Notes: generated from the sequence alone by a model not told the origin. 64,000 nt of DNA from Eudorina sp. 2006-703-Eu-15 (GCA_003117195.1 BDSI01000077.1:554841-618840); one strand, 5' to 3'; numbered from the stretch's first letter, positions 9,875 to 19,360 are shown. Numbers and translations are program-made.

Positions 9875-10839
9875 CTACTGGAAGCACTCTGCAAGGCGGC
9901 CAAAGTAGGCCAGGTGCGTGGTCTCATTTTGCTTGTCGTGAGAGCGGGTCACATACCAGTGGACTCGCAGGGACTGCTGGCCATCAATGCCACGGTCACC
10001 TGCGTGCACAGTGTGCCCGCTCATGAACAGGCCTAGGATGTCGCCAACGTCCAGCTCCAGCCTGATGGCCTTGTAGGTCTGCGCTCCAAGCCAGGTGTCA
10101 ATGCAGGAAGCTGGCGCCAACTCGCTTTCTACCAGTTGCTCCAGCCGCCAGTACTCCTTGAGCACCAAGTGGCTCCCAGGGAAGACCAGAATGCTGACCT
10201 TCTCAGCGGGGGCAATTGCTACAAACCCCCACTGATTCTCACTCATGTCGGTGTGGAAGCCCTGGCGGCGGACTGGCGCCTGCCCCTCTTCCTGCTTGTT
10301 GATTAACAGGTGTGGTCTGCTGAGGCGGATGTCAGGCTCGCGCATCTCGTCCATCACCTCCTTCATGCACGTCTCCACTCCAGCTGCAGAGGAGAAACAC
10401 ATGTAACGGCAGGGTCGGACGTCACATGTGACCGCAGGGTGGGACGTCGCCTTCAAGGTTGCACCCCCCACTGTCAACCCTGCCAATCCTGCCTCCTCCC
10501 CTGTACCCTAGCGGCCAATCTGTCTGCCTATCTACCTTGAAAGCTGACGAGGACGTTGGCGCCTGCCCTGATGGGGCGCTGCTGTCGTTGCTCCGTCCCA
10601 TAGATCGAGTCCAGAATGCCAGTGGGCTGCCCGTGGCGGTCCAGCTCGGGAAGGAACTCCCCGTGAGAGTCCAGTGCGGGCCCCTGGAAGATAGGTAGGG
10701 CCTTGTCCAGGTACTTGACTGCAGCCCGCAGCTCCTCTGGTGTCACCGTCTCCTTGATGGAGGGCACCTGCCAAATGGCAACACCCTGGTTGACCAGGCG
10801 GGGGTAAACAGGGGCGGCACGGGGAAGGGTACACGCCGG
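9875..10839 (-). CDS. 2-oxoglutarate/Fe(II)-dependent oxygenase-like protein, two exons seen, 5' end unresolved
   Basis: Exon A is open from 10839 to 10534 and exon B runs from 10383 to the stop at 9875. They are joined by a 150-base intron with GTAGAT donor and a CTCCTCTGCAG acceptor, and the join is in frame (SFQ then AGVETCMKEV). Exon B has the double-stranded beta-helix signature: GFHTDMSENQWGF with the His-x-Asp metal pair, VSILVFPGSHLVLKE, then LELDVGDILGLFMSGHTVHAGDRG with the distal His, and LRVHWYV with an Arg that could bind 2-oxoglutarate. Such enzymes use Fe(II), O2 and 2-oxoglutarate to hydroxylate small molecules, proteins or modified bases; the substrate here is unknown. TET/JBP-type oxygenases are mobile with some fungal and algal transposons, but I cannot assign this one to that family. 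No start codon is chosen: a TGA at 10840-10842 blocks the frame upstream, so another exon or a broken 5' end is likely. Confidence 0.72.
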
Positions 10840-10842
10840 TCA

Positions 10843-11340
10843 CGCAACGGTACCACAGCAGCTGTGGTCCAGGAGCGGGCCAAGCGTGTTCGCAGCGGTG
10901 CAAAGCAATAAGTGCAGATTCTGAAGGGGATTGACTGTGGCTTTGGGAGGACAGACAATGACCGCCGGTTTCCATGCATGGCTGCACAGGAGTATGGCAG
11001 GACGGGGTGTGGTTGTGAGACAGATAAGGTGGGACAGGCGTGTGAGGGTTTACCTACATTCTTCATACCCTTGGGTTTGGTGGTGTGATGACGAAGGCAA
11101 GTGCATGGATTCGGACAGACAGTACTCTGAGATACACAGCCAGGTTGTAGGATGCCTGTGGCTTGCAGTATGAGGTAGACTACTGGACTGCTGGTTTGGG
11201 TAGCTAGGTTTCATCACCAACAGATGCATGCTGCCATGAGCGGGGATGTGTATGATACGGTGGAATCAAGGCGGTGATGATGAAGTTCACAATGCGGTTC
11301 GGTCCAGCGTGAAACGTATTCTGTAAAATGACGGCCAATG
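10843..11340. other. Upstream region of the oxygenase gene, no gene recognised
   Basis: About 500 bases with no convincing further exon. A pyrimidine-rich stretch ending CCACAG near 10858 (minus strand) could be an acceptor, but the frame it opens looks non-coding. Confidence 0.4.
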
Positions 11341-11664
11341 CCTGGGTTACCCCCTCCGTTACCCCTGGGTAATGATTACCCCTACCCCTGGGTACAATTA
11401 CCCACCCCCCCTTGTCACGAGGGTGGGTGGGTAACCATTACCCCCACCCTCACCCCCCTGGGTAATGGTTACGAGGGGGTTACCCCCCCTACAATGTCAT
11501 AGGGCCTATGGCGTCATGCCTACAATGCCGCAACGGGCAACTTTAACACGATGATAGTCAACCATTACCTGCGGTACAATGTTGTCGTACAACGAGGGGC
11601 GTCCCCACACCTAGCCGTAGTAAGCAGCGGATACACCGTACAGCGAGGAAGCACCAGAGACCAC

Positions 11665-12014
11665 TGGTCTGGTCTGGAGACAACTCACTGCCAATTGTGC
11701 AGCTGTAGTCGCAGGTTCGATTCCTGTACAGATCCCCGACGGAAGTCGGGTATGAGATAGCAGCTAGTTGCTGAGATGTGGTGTTGAGGCTTAGTTGATG
11801 GGCCAAGATACGCACGCTTGATTGGTGGCGATGCCGAACCCTCAAACTCGAAGGATGGTCGGGTGAACGGATATGGCGGAGATCGTGAAACGATTACGAT
11901 GGTAACTGGTGCGGGAAGATCGTGATGAGCGGCCTTTGACGGATGTCCATTGCGGGGCCACATGTGACTGGCCGGACGGTCAGTACAACATGTAACATTC
12001 CATTCCATTCCATT
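11665..12014 (+). mobile_element. tRNA-derived SINE with B box, (ATTCC)n tail and 11-bp target duplication
   Basis: A 350-bp insertion flanked by CCAGAGACCAC at 11654-11664 and 12015-12025. Near its 5' end it has GGTTCGATTCC (11714-11724), a good polymerase III B box; the A box is not clear. It ends in about four ATTCC units. Removing it with one duplication joins STRDH to ILQQV in frame, so it landed in LINE ORF1 coding sequence. It is not a functional tRNA gene. Confidence 0.87.
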
Positions 12015-12242
12015 CCAGAGACCACATCCTGCAGCAGGTCCAAACACACACACCTAGGAACAGTACTGCGCTAACGATCGGATTCCTGGTGCATGACACT
12101 AGACATGCCATCACCATTCGCCGGGCAGGAGACCAATGGTACAGACTGGACTCGGAAGAAACGCAACCCAGACGGCTGGACGACACAGAGTGGGCGCGAC
12201 TCCAAGGGCACGTGCATTACTTGGACTCAATAGATAGACATC

Positions 12243-15200
12243 ATGGCCATAAATCAAATGCACATTGCATTCCGGCCCATTCGCCCTGCGCACGACCCCT
12301 CGCCACACCCAGAGGAACACCACGACACCACGCAAACAGAGGAACCAGCACCGCATACCCCAGAAGCACGTGCGGTAACTCCCCCACAGCCAAGGACAGA
12401 GGACGCCGCAGACGATCCGAAAACCGATCATCCCGACCGCGCACACCGCCTACAAGAAAACACGACCCCCCCGGGGACCCAAGCGCCTGACACACAGGAC
12501 GAGGAAACCGAGCAAACATCGGCCGACACAGGCACCGCACACACAGCCCAAACCAGGCGACCGGCCAGCCCTACAAGCAACCATCGTCAACCCAAACGCC
12601 GCCGTACCCAAGGACCGCCCACCCATTCGATCCTCTACTGCCTTCGACGGCAACAGGGCCTGCCTACGAGGCACCCCACCGGAGGCGATGAGAGACGGAA
12701 CCCAACCGCACCTGACGCACAACACCGTACCTCGCGTCGGCGGCCCGCACGCGACACGGCACCCGACCCTACGAACGCACCACGGGAACCGCAGACCCGG
12801 GCTCCGCAAACCCGGAAGCGGCCCGCCGAAGCGCCACCCCAGCCGTGCCACACCTCGAGCGGGCTCAAGCAGCAACCGATGGCCAAATACCTCCGCAAAG
12901 CCAAGCAACCAAAACCCAACTCCCCTGTACAACACCGGCCCACAACAGCCACGGAAGCGAATCCTGAACAAGTACCCACCCAGCGCGCCCAGGACGGGCC
13001 ACCGCCGACGGGGCTCTTCAAGGTGGTCACACTCAACACCCGGGGGATTCGAACGCAAATGGAAGCAGTCCAGCACGCCATACACGAACAGCAGCCCGAC
13101 ATCGCAGTCCTCACGGAAACCAAGCTAAGCAGCCACCACAGGCGAGCAGTCACTGGGATAAAACACGCACTGAAACCGTACCAAACATACATGAGCAACC
13201 GCCCCCACAACCCAGATATCAGCTCCCGGTCTGCAGGCGTATTGATCTGTGTGTCTGAACGGTTCAGTCGCCAACACAGTGTCACCGCCACGCCGGTGCC
13301 GAATAAGCTCAACGGGTACATTGGACACATCCGCATGGCACCAGCCTCAAGCAAACCCCTCCATGTCGTGGGGGTATATTGCCCGGAAAACTCGCAAACG
13401 CGCAAGCGGATCTACGAATACTGCACCAAAGTAGTACGGGAAGCCTCGACCGGAGGGGAAAACGTGCTGCTTGCCGGTGATTGGAATGCGGTCCTCGATG
13501 AAACCGACAGGTCTACAGGCGAATGCGATTCGGCCGACCTATCGCATCAAAGCTTTGCGCAGGCAGCCAAGCTTCAGCCGGTCAGCTGCCCCAGGCGCGA
13601 GCCCACGTACACCCAGGTGAAAGAAGGAAGCGTCGTACACCAGAGCCGTATCGACGACGTCCTGATCGCCGAGCACACCCTGGAAGAAGTCAGCGAGGAT
13701 GGGCAGCCGTACGAGAGAGTCTACGACTGCGGCGGAATCTTTGACCACAAGGCACTGTGCACCTATCTGCCACTAGCGGGACTCAAGCTGTACCCGCCAC
13801 CAGCTGCACGACCCAACACCGAACAACACCCACACAGCTGGAGCAGAATCAAACTGCCCATCACAAAAGACAGCAAAACCAATGCGAAAGCGGAAATGGA
13901 GGCCTCGCTCACCAGCGAAATTGCGGCGCTCCACGATCTGCTGAAGCCCGCCATGGAAGCGGTGCAACACGCCAGCGAGAACCTGGAGCGGAACATTACG
14001 GAAGAAGAGGCCAGTGCCCTAATGAACGACCTCCGACAGCACCCGGATGTCCGCACCCTGGACGTCACGCAAGTCAGTCATAACCTCGGCACCCTGCTAC
14101 TGAGGTGTCTCACGATACTAGAAAGCCACTGCGACAAAAAGCCCCCTCAAACGGGGAAACTGCACCCACCCAGGGCCCTGAACAAGAAACTCACGAGGCT
14201 GTACAAAGAACATTATGACCTAAAGTCCGAGCTAACACGCCAACTCACCGGCGGGACGACAAACTGGGCCAGAGACCAGAACGACTCAGCGGTGAACCCA
14301 GAGCATAGCGCATCAGGCGAACCCGCCAGATCCAATCCGCAGACCACGCCCGCCGAACGAGAGAACGGCGGGCCGGCCAGGGGTGCGGGGCACGCCACCG
14401 AGGCAGCCGCCGCTGCTGACACCCCCGCAGACAACCTGAGGGCGGCCATCCGGGATAAAGGAGCAGAAATCAGACGCATTGTACAGGAAGTTAGGACAAG
14501 TCGCTGCAAGAAAGCCGCCAAAAGATTCCAGAAACTCCTGAGCAAGAAGCCTAAACAGGCGCATAGGCAGGTCCTCGACGACGACGACGACCAGCCCCGG
14601 GGGATCTCCGCCATTCGACATCCGGCGGATGGGCAAATTCGAACGGACCCGGAAGAGATCCTGGACGCGCTCCACACGCACTTCGCTAAACTGGCGAAGC
14701 CCATCTCCGGACCCCGCACGGGCAAATTCCTGCCAACAGATGCCCCCCGCGACTACCCCTGGATGAAAGCGAGCGCACCCGACCCCATGCGAACGCTAGC
14801 CCGACCGAGAGGAGTTCCAGTCTCCTTGCTCCCCGGGATTGCTGACCCTATGCACTTTAGGGAATGTCTAAACCACCTTGCGCGCAGCAAGGCACCAGGC
14901 CCCGACGGCATACCTAATGAACTCCTCCAGGCGCTCCCGGATGCCCTCCAGCACGTCCTCCATCACCTCATGACCATTATGTGGGCCAAGGCGGAGATCC
15001 CGGCTCACTGGACCGCGTCCGAGACGGTTCTGCTGCCGAAGAAGGGGGATCCGCTGCTCATAAAAGACAAGCGACCCATAGCGCTGGCAAACACGGTGTA
15101 CAAGCTGTACACCAGCCTGGTCACGCTGAATATGGCCCTCTTTAGCGAGCAGTCTCACATCTTCACCGAAGCACAAGAAGGGTTCCTACGGCAGCGCAAC

Positions 15201-18155
15201 ACAGAACGGCAAATACAGAATGTCCTGCACGCCATGGAAGACGCGGCTCTCATGAGTCGGGACCTCATCATCCTGTACGTCGACTTTACGTCGGCGTTCA
15301 ATACGATTGACCAAGATAAGTTGCTGTCCATCCTATATGACCTCGGATACCCCGTAGACCAAATAGAGGTCATCTCAAACCTGTACTCACGGGCGTCTAC
15401 AACAATCAGAACAGAACACGGGCGCACACCCGCGATTCCTATTGAGTGCGGAACGGTCCAAGGTGACACGCTGTCCCCGATGCTCTTCATTATCTTTATG
15501 GAACCATTGCTGAGGTGGCTACACAATGGCGGAAGGGGGTACAGATATGGGTGCCTAACCCCCGACGAAAACGACAGACACCACTTCAGCTCTGGCGCCT
15601 TCGCTGATGACTTGGCCATACTGACCAACAACGTCTCCGACACGCGCGTCCAGTGTGCTAAAATCGAGGCCTATTGCACATGGGGGGGACTAAAGGTGAA
15701 CGCAAGCAAATGCCAGCTACAGGGGATCCTACATGGCCGCGCGCGATCGGACCGCGACCTCAGCCGGGGCCCAGGGAGTAAGCCGTACGACGCCGCACTC
15801 GCCAGGATGCTCAAAGGACAAATCCGCATCGATGGCGAAGCTCTCCCATATGAGCCCCCAACGGAACCTTACAAGTACCTGGGGGTGCACATCACCCCCA
15901 CACTAGACTGGGCAGAGCAGGTGGCCTACACCCGGGCCGAAATCAAGCGCCGGGGGCAAGGAATTGTCGAGTCCCTCGCCACCCCCGACCAGCGCATCAA
16001 CATGATCAAAACGCTGATACATCCTAAAGTTGCATACGGCCTATGCGCTATGGCCTACACGCCACATGACGTTGCCAGTTTCGACTCGCAGATAGCAGGT
16101 ATTGCTAAACGAAGCTACGGCCTGAAGAAGGGATTCCAAACTCGCGCAATCCTAGCTCCCACCGACCAGATAGGCCTAGGCGTAGGGTCGATACGTACCT
16201 TGTACGTGCACCGCGCCACCAAAGCACTCGTCACATCCCTGAACGACCCGGGACGGCTTGGAGTAGTCACGAGAGCCCTCCTACGGGTACAGGGACAGCA
16301 TGCCGGAAACATACCGATCCATCAGCTCAAGCGGGAAAGTCGGTTCTATACGACGCTCAAACAGCTGGCGCTCGTACGTGAAGCCGGTCTGGAGCTTACA
16401 GAGCAAGGGGAACACTATCACCAGGAAGCTAACAGCCTCGCACAACTGCTAGGCGAGGGGCTCATGACCCCAACCGAGCACGCCCTACCGTTCCGATGCC
16501 TTCAACCACTGCTTGAGCTGGGCCTTGACCTGAGAGCCCTACGTGATAACAACACGGGGCAGCACCTCATCGACACAACCCAGCTGCAACGTATAGGGGG
16601 GCGCCGTGTAAGACAGAAACACAAAGTCGCATTGAATAGACTCAGTCTAGCGCTCAGCGAGGACGCCACTACCCGCACGGGAGCGGCAAAGTACCGCAGC
16701 GCTGCACCACTGCCGGCCCATCTCAGAAAAGTTCCCGGAGACCCGACCGTCACAGGGCTCACACGCCGGGGCACCGTCCCCAACCCCCTCCCGGGAGACT
16801 ACATTACCCGGTACATGCGGCCTGCCGGGATGCAAAACCCCGACCAGAATGCGCGCCCCGACCCAGAAAATACCCACCCAGACCACATGAGGCACAGGGC
16901 ACAGGACACTGAAGCCCCTGCACCCGCACCGCTTACAGGGAATGTGCGACCATCACGCCCAGGCAGAAGTCGGAACCCGGACGGAAAGAACCGAAAGCAC
17001 GAGCTCCAAAAACTCTACCTGCGGAGAAACAAGGGCAAGCCGGTGAATGGGATCACGGATACAGACCCAATCGGATGGGTGCCACAACAGGGACCCCTAA
17101 CCGTCGAACACTGTGCCCTCCTGCTGAGGCTCCCCAACCTTCGGGGACTCAGCCAGAGGGTGCCCGACGCGCAACGACTTTACAATATGCTCATGGGCAA
17201 CCAAGACTGGCCCGAGGGGGTGCCAACCGAACATGGGTTCGCCATCACCCAAGCCCTGTTCGGGACGCAGGACAGAGTGGCCCGCATTATAGCCCAAACA
17301 CGAAAGCGAGTGGACGCTGACCCGCCCCCGAGTAAGCAAAAACGGACCGGGAGACATAGCCGACCGACTCACCGTACACACTACACGGTCGCCTGGCAGA
17401 GGACCCTCATACCCAAGGGGGCGCTTCCGCTTTACGAAGCCCACAAGTACACACCGCGCGACCTGCGACCATACACCACAGGAGATGATGGGGAAGGCGG
17501 CATGCTAGACGTTGAATGGGAACCAACGGAAGAGGAGGAAACCAGGCTCGCGTCGCAAGACACATGGGACACCCTGCTATCAGAATACAACCATAGACGA
17601 GAACACGGCATCGAACATGAGCCCGGGCGAGTGAACCAGGCGCAAGATCAACACCTAACGGACGAACAAAGGCAAGGACGATGGGAAGAAGAGTGCTACC
17701 AGACCACCCGAGGACAGCGGACCCTTCGGAGGTACGTGGAGATCGACACCGAAGCACGGAACCCGGAGATGGACATACACCCGACCGGCAAATACACAAT
17801 CCAAATAGGCAAGCACAATTGCGCGCCGGGCGCAGCGCACCCGATATTTAGTGATCCCCGAGACCGGGAACCCGCGGACCTACAAACCGCGAAACGCGCA
17901 TATGTCTACGACCCGAGGGGAAAATGTCTAGGAATGCTCCCAGCAACACGACTGCGCGACATGTGGCTCCGATACACGGCGGCCAAATCTGCTCACCCGG
18001 AAGAACATGCGAGGCTTGCCGCCCCCGGAGGATTCCCCGAAGACGTGGCCCGACTGCTGCTACGATACAGGGACAGGGGCGGGAGCAAAACGAATACCGT
18101 CATAAAAGCGCACGAGAAACGTCTTAGCGAACGGAACGACTCATGCAGGCCATAG
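12243..18155 (+). CDS. LINE ORF2: APE endonuclease and reverse transcriptase, 1970 codons
   Basis: Uninterrupted 1970-codon frame. Residues 1-255 are Pro/Arg/Thr-rich and low complexity. The APE-type endonuclease runs about 260-505: VVTLNTRGIRTQ, AVLTETKLSS (catalytic Glu), LLAGDWNAVLDETDR, QSRIDDVLIAE and GGIFDHKAL (terminal Asp-His). The reverse transcriptase occupies about 865-1180: SKAPGPDGIPNELLQ, ILYVDFTSAFNTID (Asp), IECGTVQGDTLSPMLF and the catalytic GAFADDLAIL near residue 1119. It nicks the target and copies the element RNA there. After a long linker the C-terminal 250 residues are acidic and unrecognised; no RLE or CCHC signature is seen. It overlaps ORF1 by 248 bases in a different frame and ORF3 by 13 bases. 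Full length, intact catalytic residues and no stop argue that this copy was recently active before its ORF1 was hit. Confidence 0.95.
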   Translation: MAINQMHIAFRPIRPAHDPSPHPEEHHDTTQTEEPAPHTPEARAVTPPQPRTEDAADDPKTDHPDRAHRLQENTTPPGTQAPDTQDEETEQTSADTGTAHTAQTRRPASPTSNHRQPKRRRTQGPPTHSILYCLRRQQGLPTRHPTGGDERRNPTAPDAQHRTSRRRPARDTAPDPTNAPREPQTRAPQTRKRPAEAPPQPCHTSSGLKQQPMAKYLRKAKQPKPNSPVQHRPTTATEANPEQVPTQRAQDGPPPTGLFKVVTLNTRGIRTQMEAVQHAIHEQQPDIAVLTETKLSSHHRRAVTGIKHALKPYQTYMSNRPHNPDISSRSAGVLICVSERFSRQHSVTATPVPNKLNGYIGHIRMAPASSKPLHVVGVYCPENSQTRKRIYEYCTKVVREASTGGENVLLAGDWNAVLDETDRSTGECDSADLSHQSFAQAAKLQPVSCPRREPTYTQVKEGSVVHQSRIDDVLIAEHTLEEVSEDGQPYERVYDCGGIFDHKALCTYLPLAGLKLYPPPAARPNTEQHPHSWSRIKLPITKDSKTNAKAEMEASLTSEIAALHDLLKPAMEAVQHASENLERNITEEEASALMNDLRQHPDVRTLDVTQVSHNLGTLLLRCLTILESHCDKKPPQTGKLHPPRALNKKLTRLYKEHYDLKSELTRQLTGGTTNWARDQNDSAVNPEHSASGEPARSNPQTTPAERENGGPARGAGHATEAAAAADTPADNLRAAIRDKGAEIRRIVQEVRTSRCKKAAKRFQKLLSKKPKQAHRQVLDDDDDQPRGISAIRHPADGQIRTDPEEILDALHTHFAKLAKPISGPRTGKFLPTDAPRDYPWMKASAPDPMRTLARPRGVPVSLLPGIADPMHFRECLNHLARSKAPGPDGIPNELLQALPDALQHVLHHLMTIMWAKAEIPAHWTASETVLLPKKGDPLLIKDKRPIALANTVYKLYTSLVTLNMALFSEQSHIFTEAQEGFLRQRNTERQIQNVLHAMEDAALMSRDLIILYVDFTSAFNTIDQDKLLSILYDLGYPVDQIEVISNLYSRASTTIRTEHGRTPAIPIECGTVQGDTLSPMLFIIFMEPLLRWLHNGGRGYRYGCLTPDENDRHHFSSGAFADDLAILTNNVSDTRVQCAKIEAYCTWGGLKVNASKCQLQGILHGRARSDRDLSRGPGSKPYDAALARMLKGQIRIDGEALPYEPPTEPYKYLGVHITPTLDWAEQVAYTRAEIKRRGQGIVESLATPDQRINMIKTLIHPKVAYGLCAMAYTPHDVASFDSQIAGIAKRSYGLKKGFQTRAILAPTDQIGLGVGSIRTLYVHRATKALVTSLNDPGRLGVVTRALLRVQGQHAGNIPIHQLKRESRFYTTLKQLALVREAGLELTEQGEHYHQEANSLAQLLGEGLMTPTEHALPFRCLQPLLELGLDLRALRDNNTGQHLIDTTQLQRIGGRRVRQKHKVALNRLSLALSEDATTRTGAAKYRSAAPLPAHLRKVPGDPTVTGLTRRGTVPNPLPGDYITRYMRPAGMQNPDQNARPDPENTHPDHMRHRAQDTEAPAPAPLTGNVRPSRPGRSRNPDGKNRKHELQKLYLRRNKGKPVNGITDTDPIGWVPQQGPLTVEHCALLLRLPNLRGLSQRVPDAQRLYNMLMGNQDWPEGVPTEHGFAITQALFGTQDRVARIIAQTRKRVDADPPPSKQKRTGRHSRPTHRTHYTVAWQRTLIPKGALPLYEAHKYTPRDLRPYTTGDDGEGGMLDVEWEPTEEEETRLASQDTWDTLLSEYNHRREHGIEHEPGRVNQAQDQHLTDEQRQGRWEEECYQTTRGQRTLRRYVEIDTEARNPEMDIHPTGKYTIQIGKHNCAPGAAHPIFSDPRDREPADLQTAKRAYVYDPRGKCLGMLPATRLRDMWLRYTAAKSAHPEEHARLAAPGGFPEDVARLLLRYRDRGGSKTNTVIKAHEKRLSERNDSCRP

Positions 18156-19360
18156 GTGCGGACACGGAGCGCTTCGCCTCGCCCTTGAACGTCGCCAAGT
18201 GCACAAGAGTATACCATGCAAGATTCCCCGAGGACAAACTGTTTGGAGCAAGCCACGACGCATACCAACAGCCATTCAGGGGTGCCTCTGTCGCTCACCC
18301 GGAACCAACCCCCGAAGAGGGACACCATGCCATGCGATGGGCCCTGGGATGGGCTGACGCAGAGCGCAACCACACAGACCCCACGGCCACGCTGCTCGTG
18401 TTCCCTGCATCTAAAACGGCACCCTGCACCCGGTACCTACGGCACGACCTGGTCACTCACGTCGGGACAATCTCGACCGACAGGAGTGACAGCAACCTAA
18501 GCAACGACGCAATCTGGGAAGACGTCCCCTCTTACCCCAACGGCCTCGACCTGATCCTCGTGGCCAACAAGACTGAAGGCAGTGTCGTGGAACCACTTCG
18601 CCAAGCAATCGACTCCATAACGAAGCCGCCCCAGGAACGCACAGCAATGGACGAGACCCAGGACACGGACCTGCGACTACCCCAATGGGTGCGCAAACAC
18701 ATACGTAGGTTGAAAGAGAAGTACGAAACCGGCTGTGCACCTAGCCTGAGCTCCCGGAGATGTGACAACCTGACCGACGACGAACGATGCAGCGCACACC
18801 TGATGTTCCCAGCAAAAATAGCTCTGCGCCATGACGCTGAATCCGGCATATACACTGATGGGTCTGTCCAAAAGATCCAGGTTGATGAAGCCGAAGCGCA
18901 AGTCCTTGGGGCGGCCGCGGTCGATGCCCTCACAGGCAAAACGCTCTACATAGATGTTAATGCAGGAACGACGGGATGCCAAAGCATTACACGTTGCGAG
19001 CTCAGTGCTATCCACCAAGGTCTTACTATGAGAAATGACGAGGAGGGCCTCAACAACGCACCCATTACAATCTGGACTGACTCAGCCGCGTCACTGTTTC
19101 GGATAAAGAAAATGATAAATCAACCTACGAAACTCGCGCTCAGTAAACACAAAGACCTACTTACGAACATTGTACGGATTCTGAAAGAACGAGCTGTAAG
19201 GAAACTCAAGACACATCTTCTGAAGGTAAAATCCCACACAGGAATAAAATACAATGACGCGGCTGATAGAGCGGCAGTTAAGGCTGCGCGCCGGGACGCG
19301 CCCGACGACGCCACGTGGCAAACAGAAACGTCTGACAACGGGTTCAAAGGAGCCGGTTGA
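18143..19360 (+). CDS. LINE ORF3: RNase H domain protein, 405 codons
   Basis: Starts at an ATG 13 bases before the ORF2 stop, in the -1 frame (the overlap reads ATGCAGGCCATAG). It could be made by termination-reinitiation or by frameshifting from ORF2. The N-terminal 230 residues are unrecognised. The C-terminal part is an RNase H fold: GIYTDGSVQ (first Asp, about residue 237), TRCELSAIHQG (Glu, about 285), IWTDSAASLF (Asp, about 311) and KVKSHTGIKYNDAADRAAV (His and last Asp, about 360-370). It would degrade element RNA in the RNA:DNA hybrid. The catalytic set is complete. RNase H is more often fused to the end of ORF2, so a separate overlapping ORF is unusual. Confidence 0.9.
   Translation: MQAIGADTERFASPLNVAKCTRVYHARFPEDKLFGASHDAYQQPFRGASVAHPEPTPEEGHHAMRWALGWADAERNHTDPTATLLVFPASKTAPCTRYLRHDLVTHVGTISTDRSDSNLSNDAIWEDVPSYPNGLDLILVANKTEGSVVEPLRQAIDSITKPPQERTAMDETQDTDLRLPQWVRKHIRRLKEKYETGCAPSLSSRRCDNLTDDERCSAHLMFPAKIALRHDAESGIYTDGSVQKIQVDEAEAQVLGAAAVDALTGKTLYIDVNAGTTGCQSITRCELSAIHQGLTMRNDEEGLNNAPITIWTDSAASLFRIKKMINQPTKLALSKHKDLLTNIVRILKERAVRKLKTHLLKVKSHTGIKYNDAADRAAVKAARRDAPDDATWQTETSDNGFKGAG

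Larger units (their letters stand above)
8954..11504. mobile_element. 2.55-kb insertion with GGGTTACCC-rich ends carrying an oxygenase gene
   Basis: The insertion separates two halves of the Josephin-like domain. Near its ends lie an inverted pair: GGGGGGTAACCCCC at 8973-8986 and its counterpart at 11475-11489. Both subterminal zones (8961-9045 and 11341-11490) are crowded with GGGTAA/TTACCC motifs, many palindromic. CCTATGGC at 8946-8953 and 11505-11512 could be an 8-bp target duplication; I used it for the borders, but excision on that basis does not restore the ORF1 frame. No transposase is visible. The cargo is a minus-strand dioxygenase gene. It may be a non-autonomous DNA transposon with a captured gene or a member of a family that normally carries it. 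Confidence 0.6.
7650..12490 (+). pseudogene. LINE ORF1 with transmembrane-like segment and Josephin-like cysteine protease, interrupted twice
   Basis: Coding pieces are 7650 to about 8970, about 11505-11664 and 12026-12490. The first 440 codons have no recognised fold until a hydrophobic stretch, IMLIATLLVIYIVSVTM (about residues 304-320, possible membrane segment). Then ERQVAQFCQIHAINNLIG places a likely catalytic Cys390 in the Josephin pattern C-x2-H-x2-N-N. After the first insertion ATGNFNTMIVNHYLRYN fits the middle of the fold. After the SINE, DTRHAITIRRAGDQWYRLDS supplies the catalytic His and the Asp/Asn position. Josephin domains are ubiquitin-cleaving cysteine proteases (ataxin-3 family). 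Removing the SINE and one 11-bp duplication restores the frame exactly. Across the first insertion the frames do not match by simple excision, so its borders or a small indel remain unresolved. The C-terminal 250 bases overlap ORF2 in another frame. Confidence 0.72.

Noticed and set aside
8961..11490. Interstitial telomere-like repeats (GGGTAA/TTACCC words)
   Set aside because: The words are irregular, on both strands, and confined to the ends of one insertion; there is no regular tandem telomere unit.
11700..11730. Functional tRNA gene at the B box
   Set aside because: No cloverleaf closes; the sequence is inside a unit with target duplication and ATTCC tail, so SINE.
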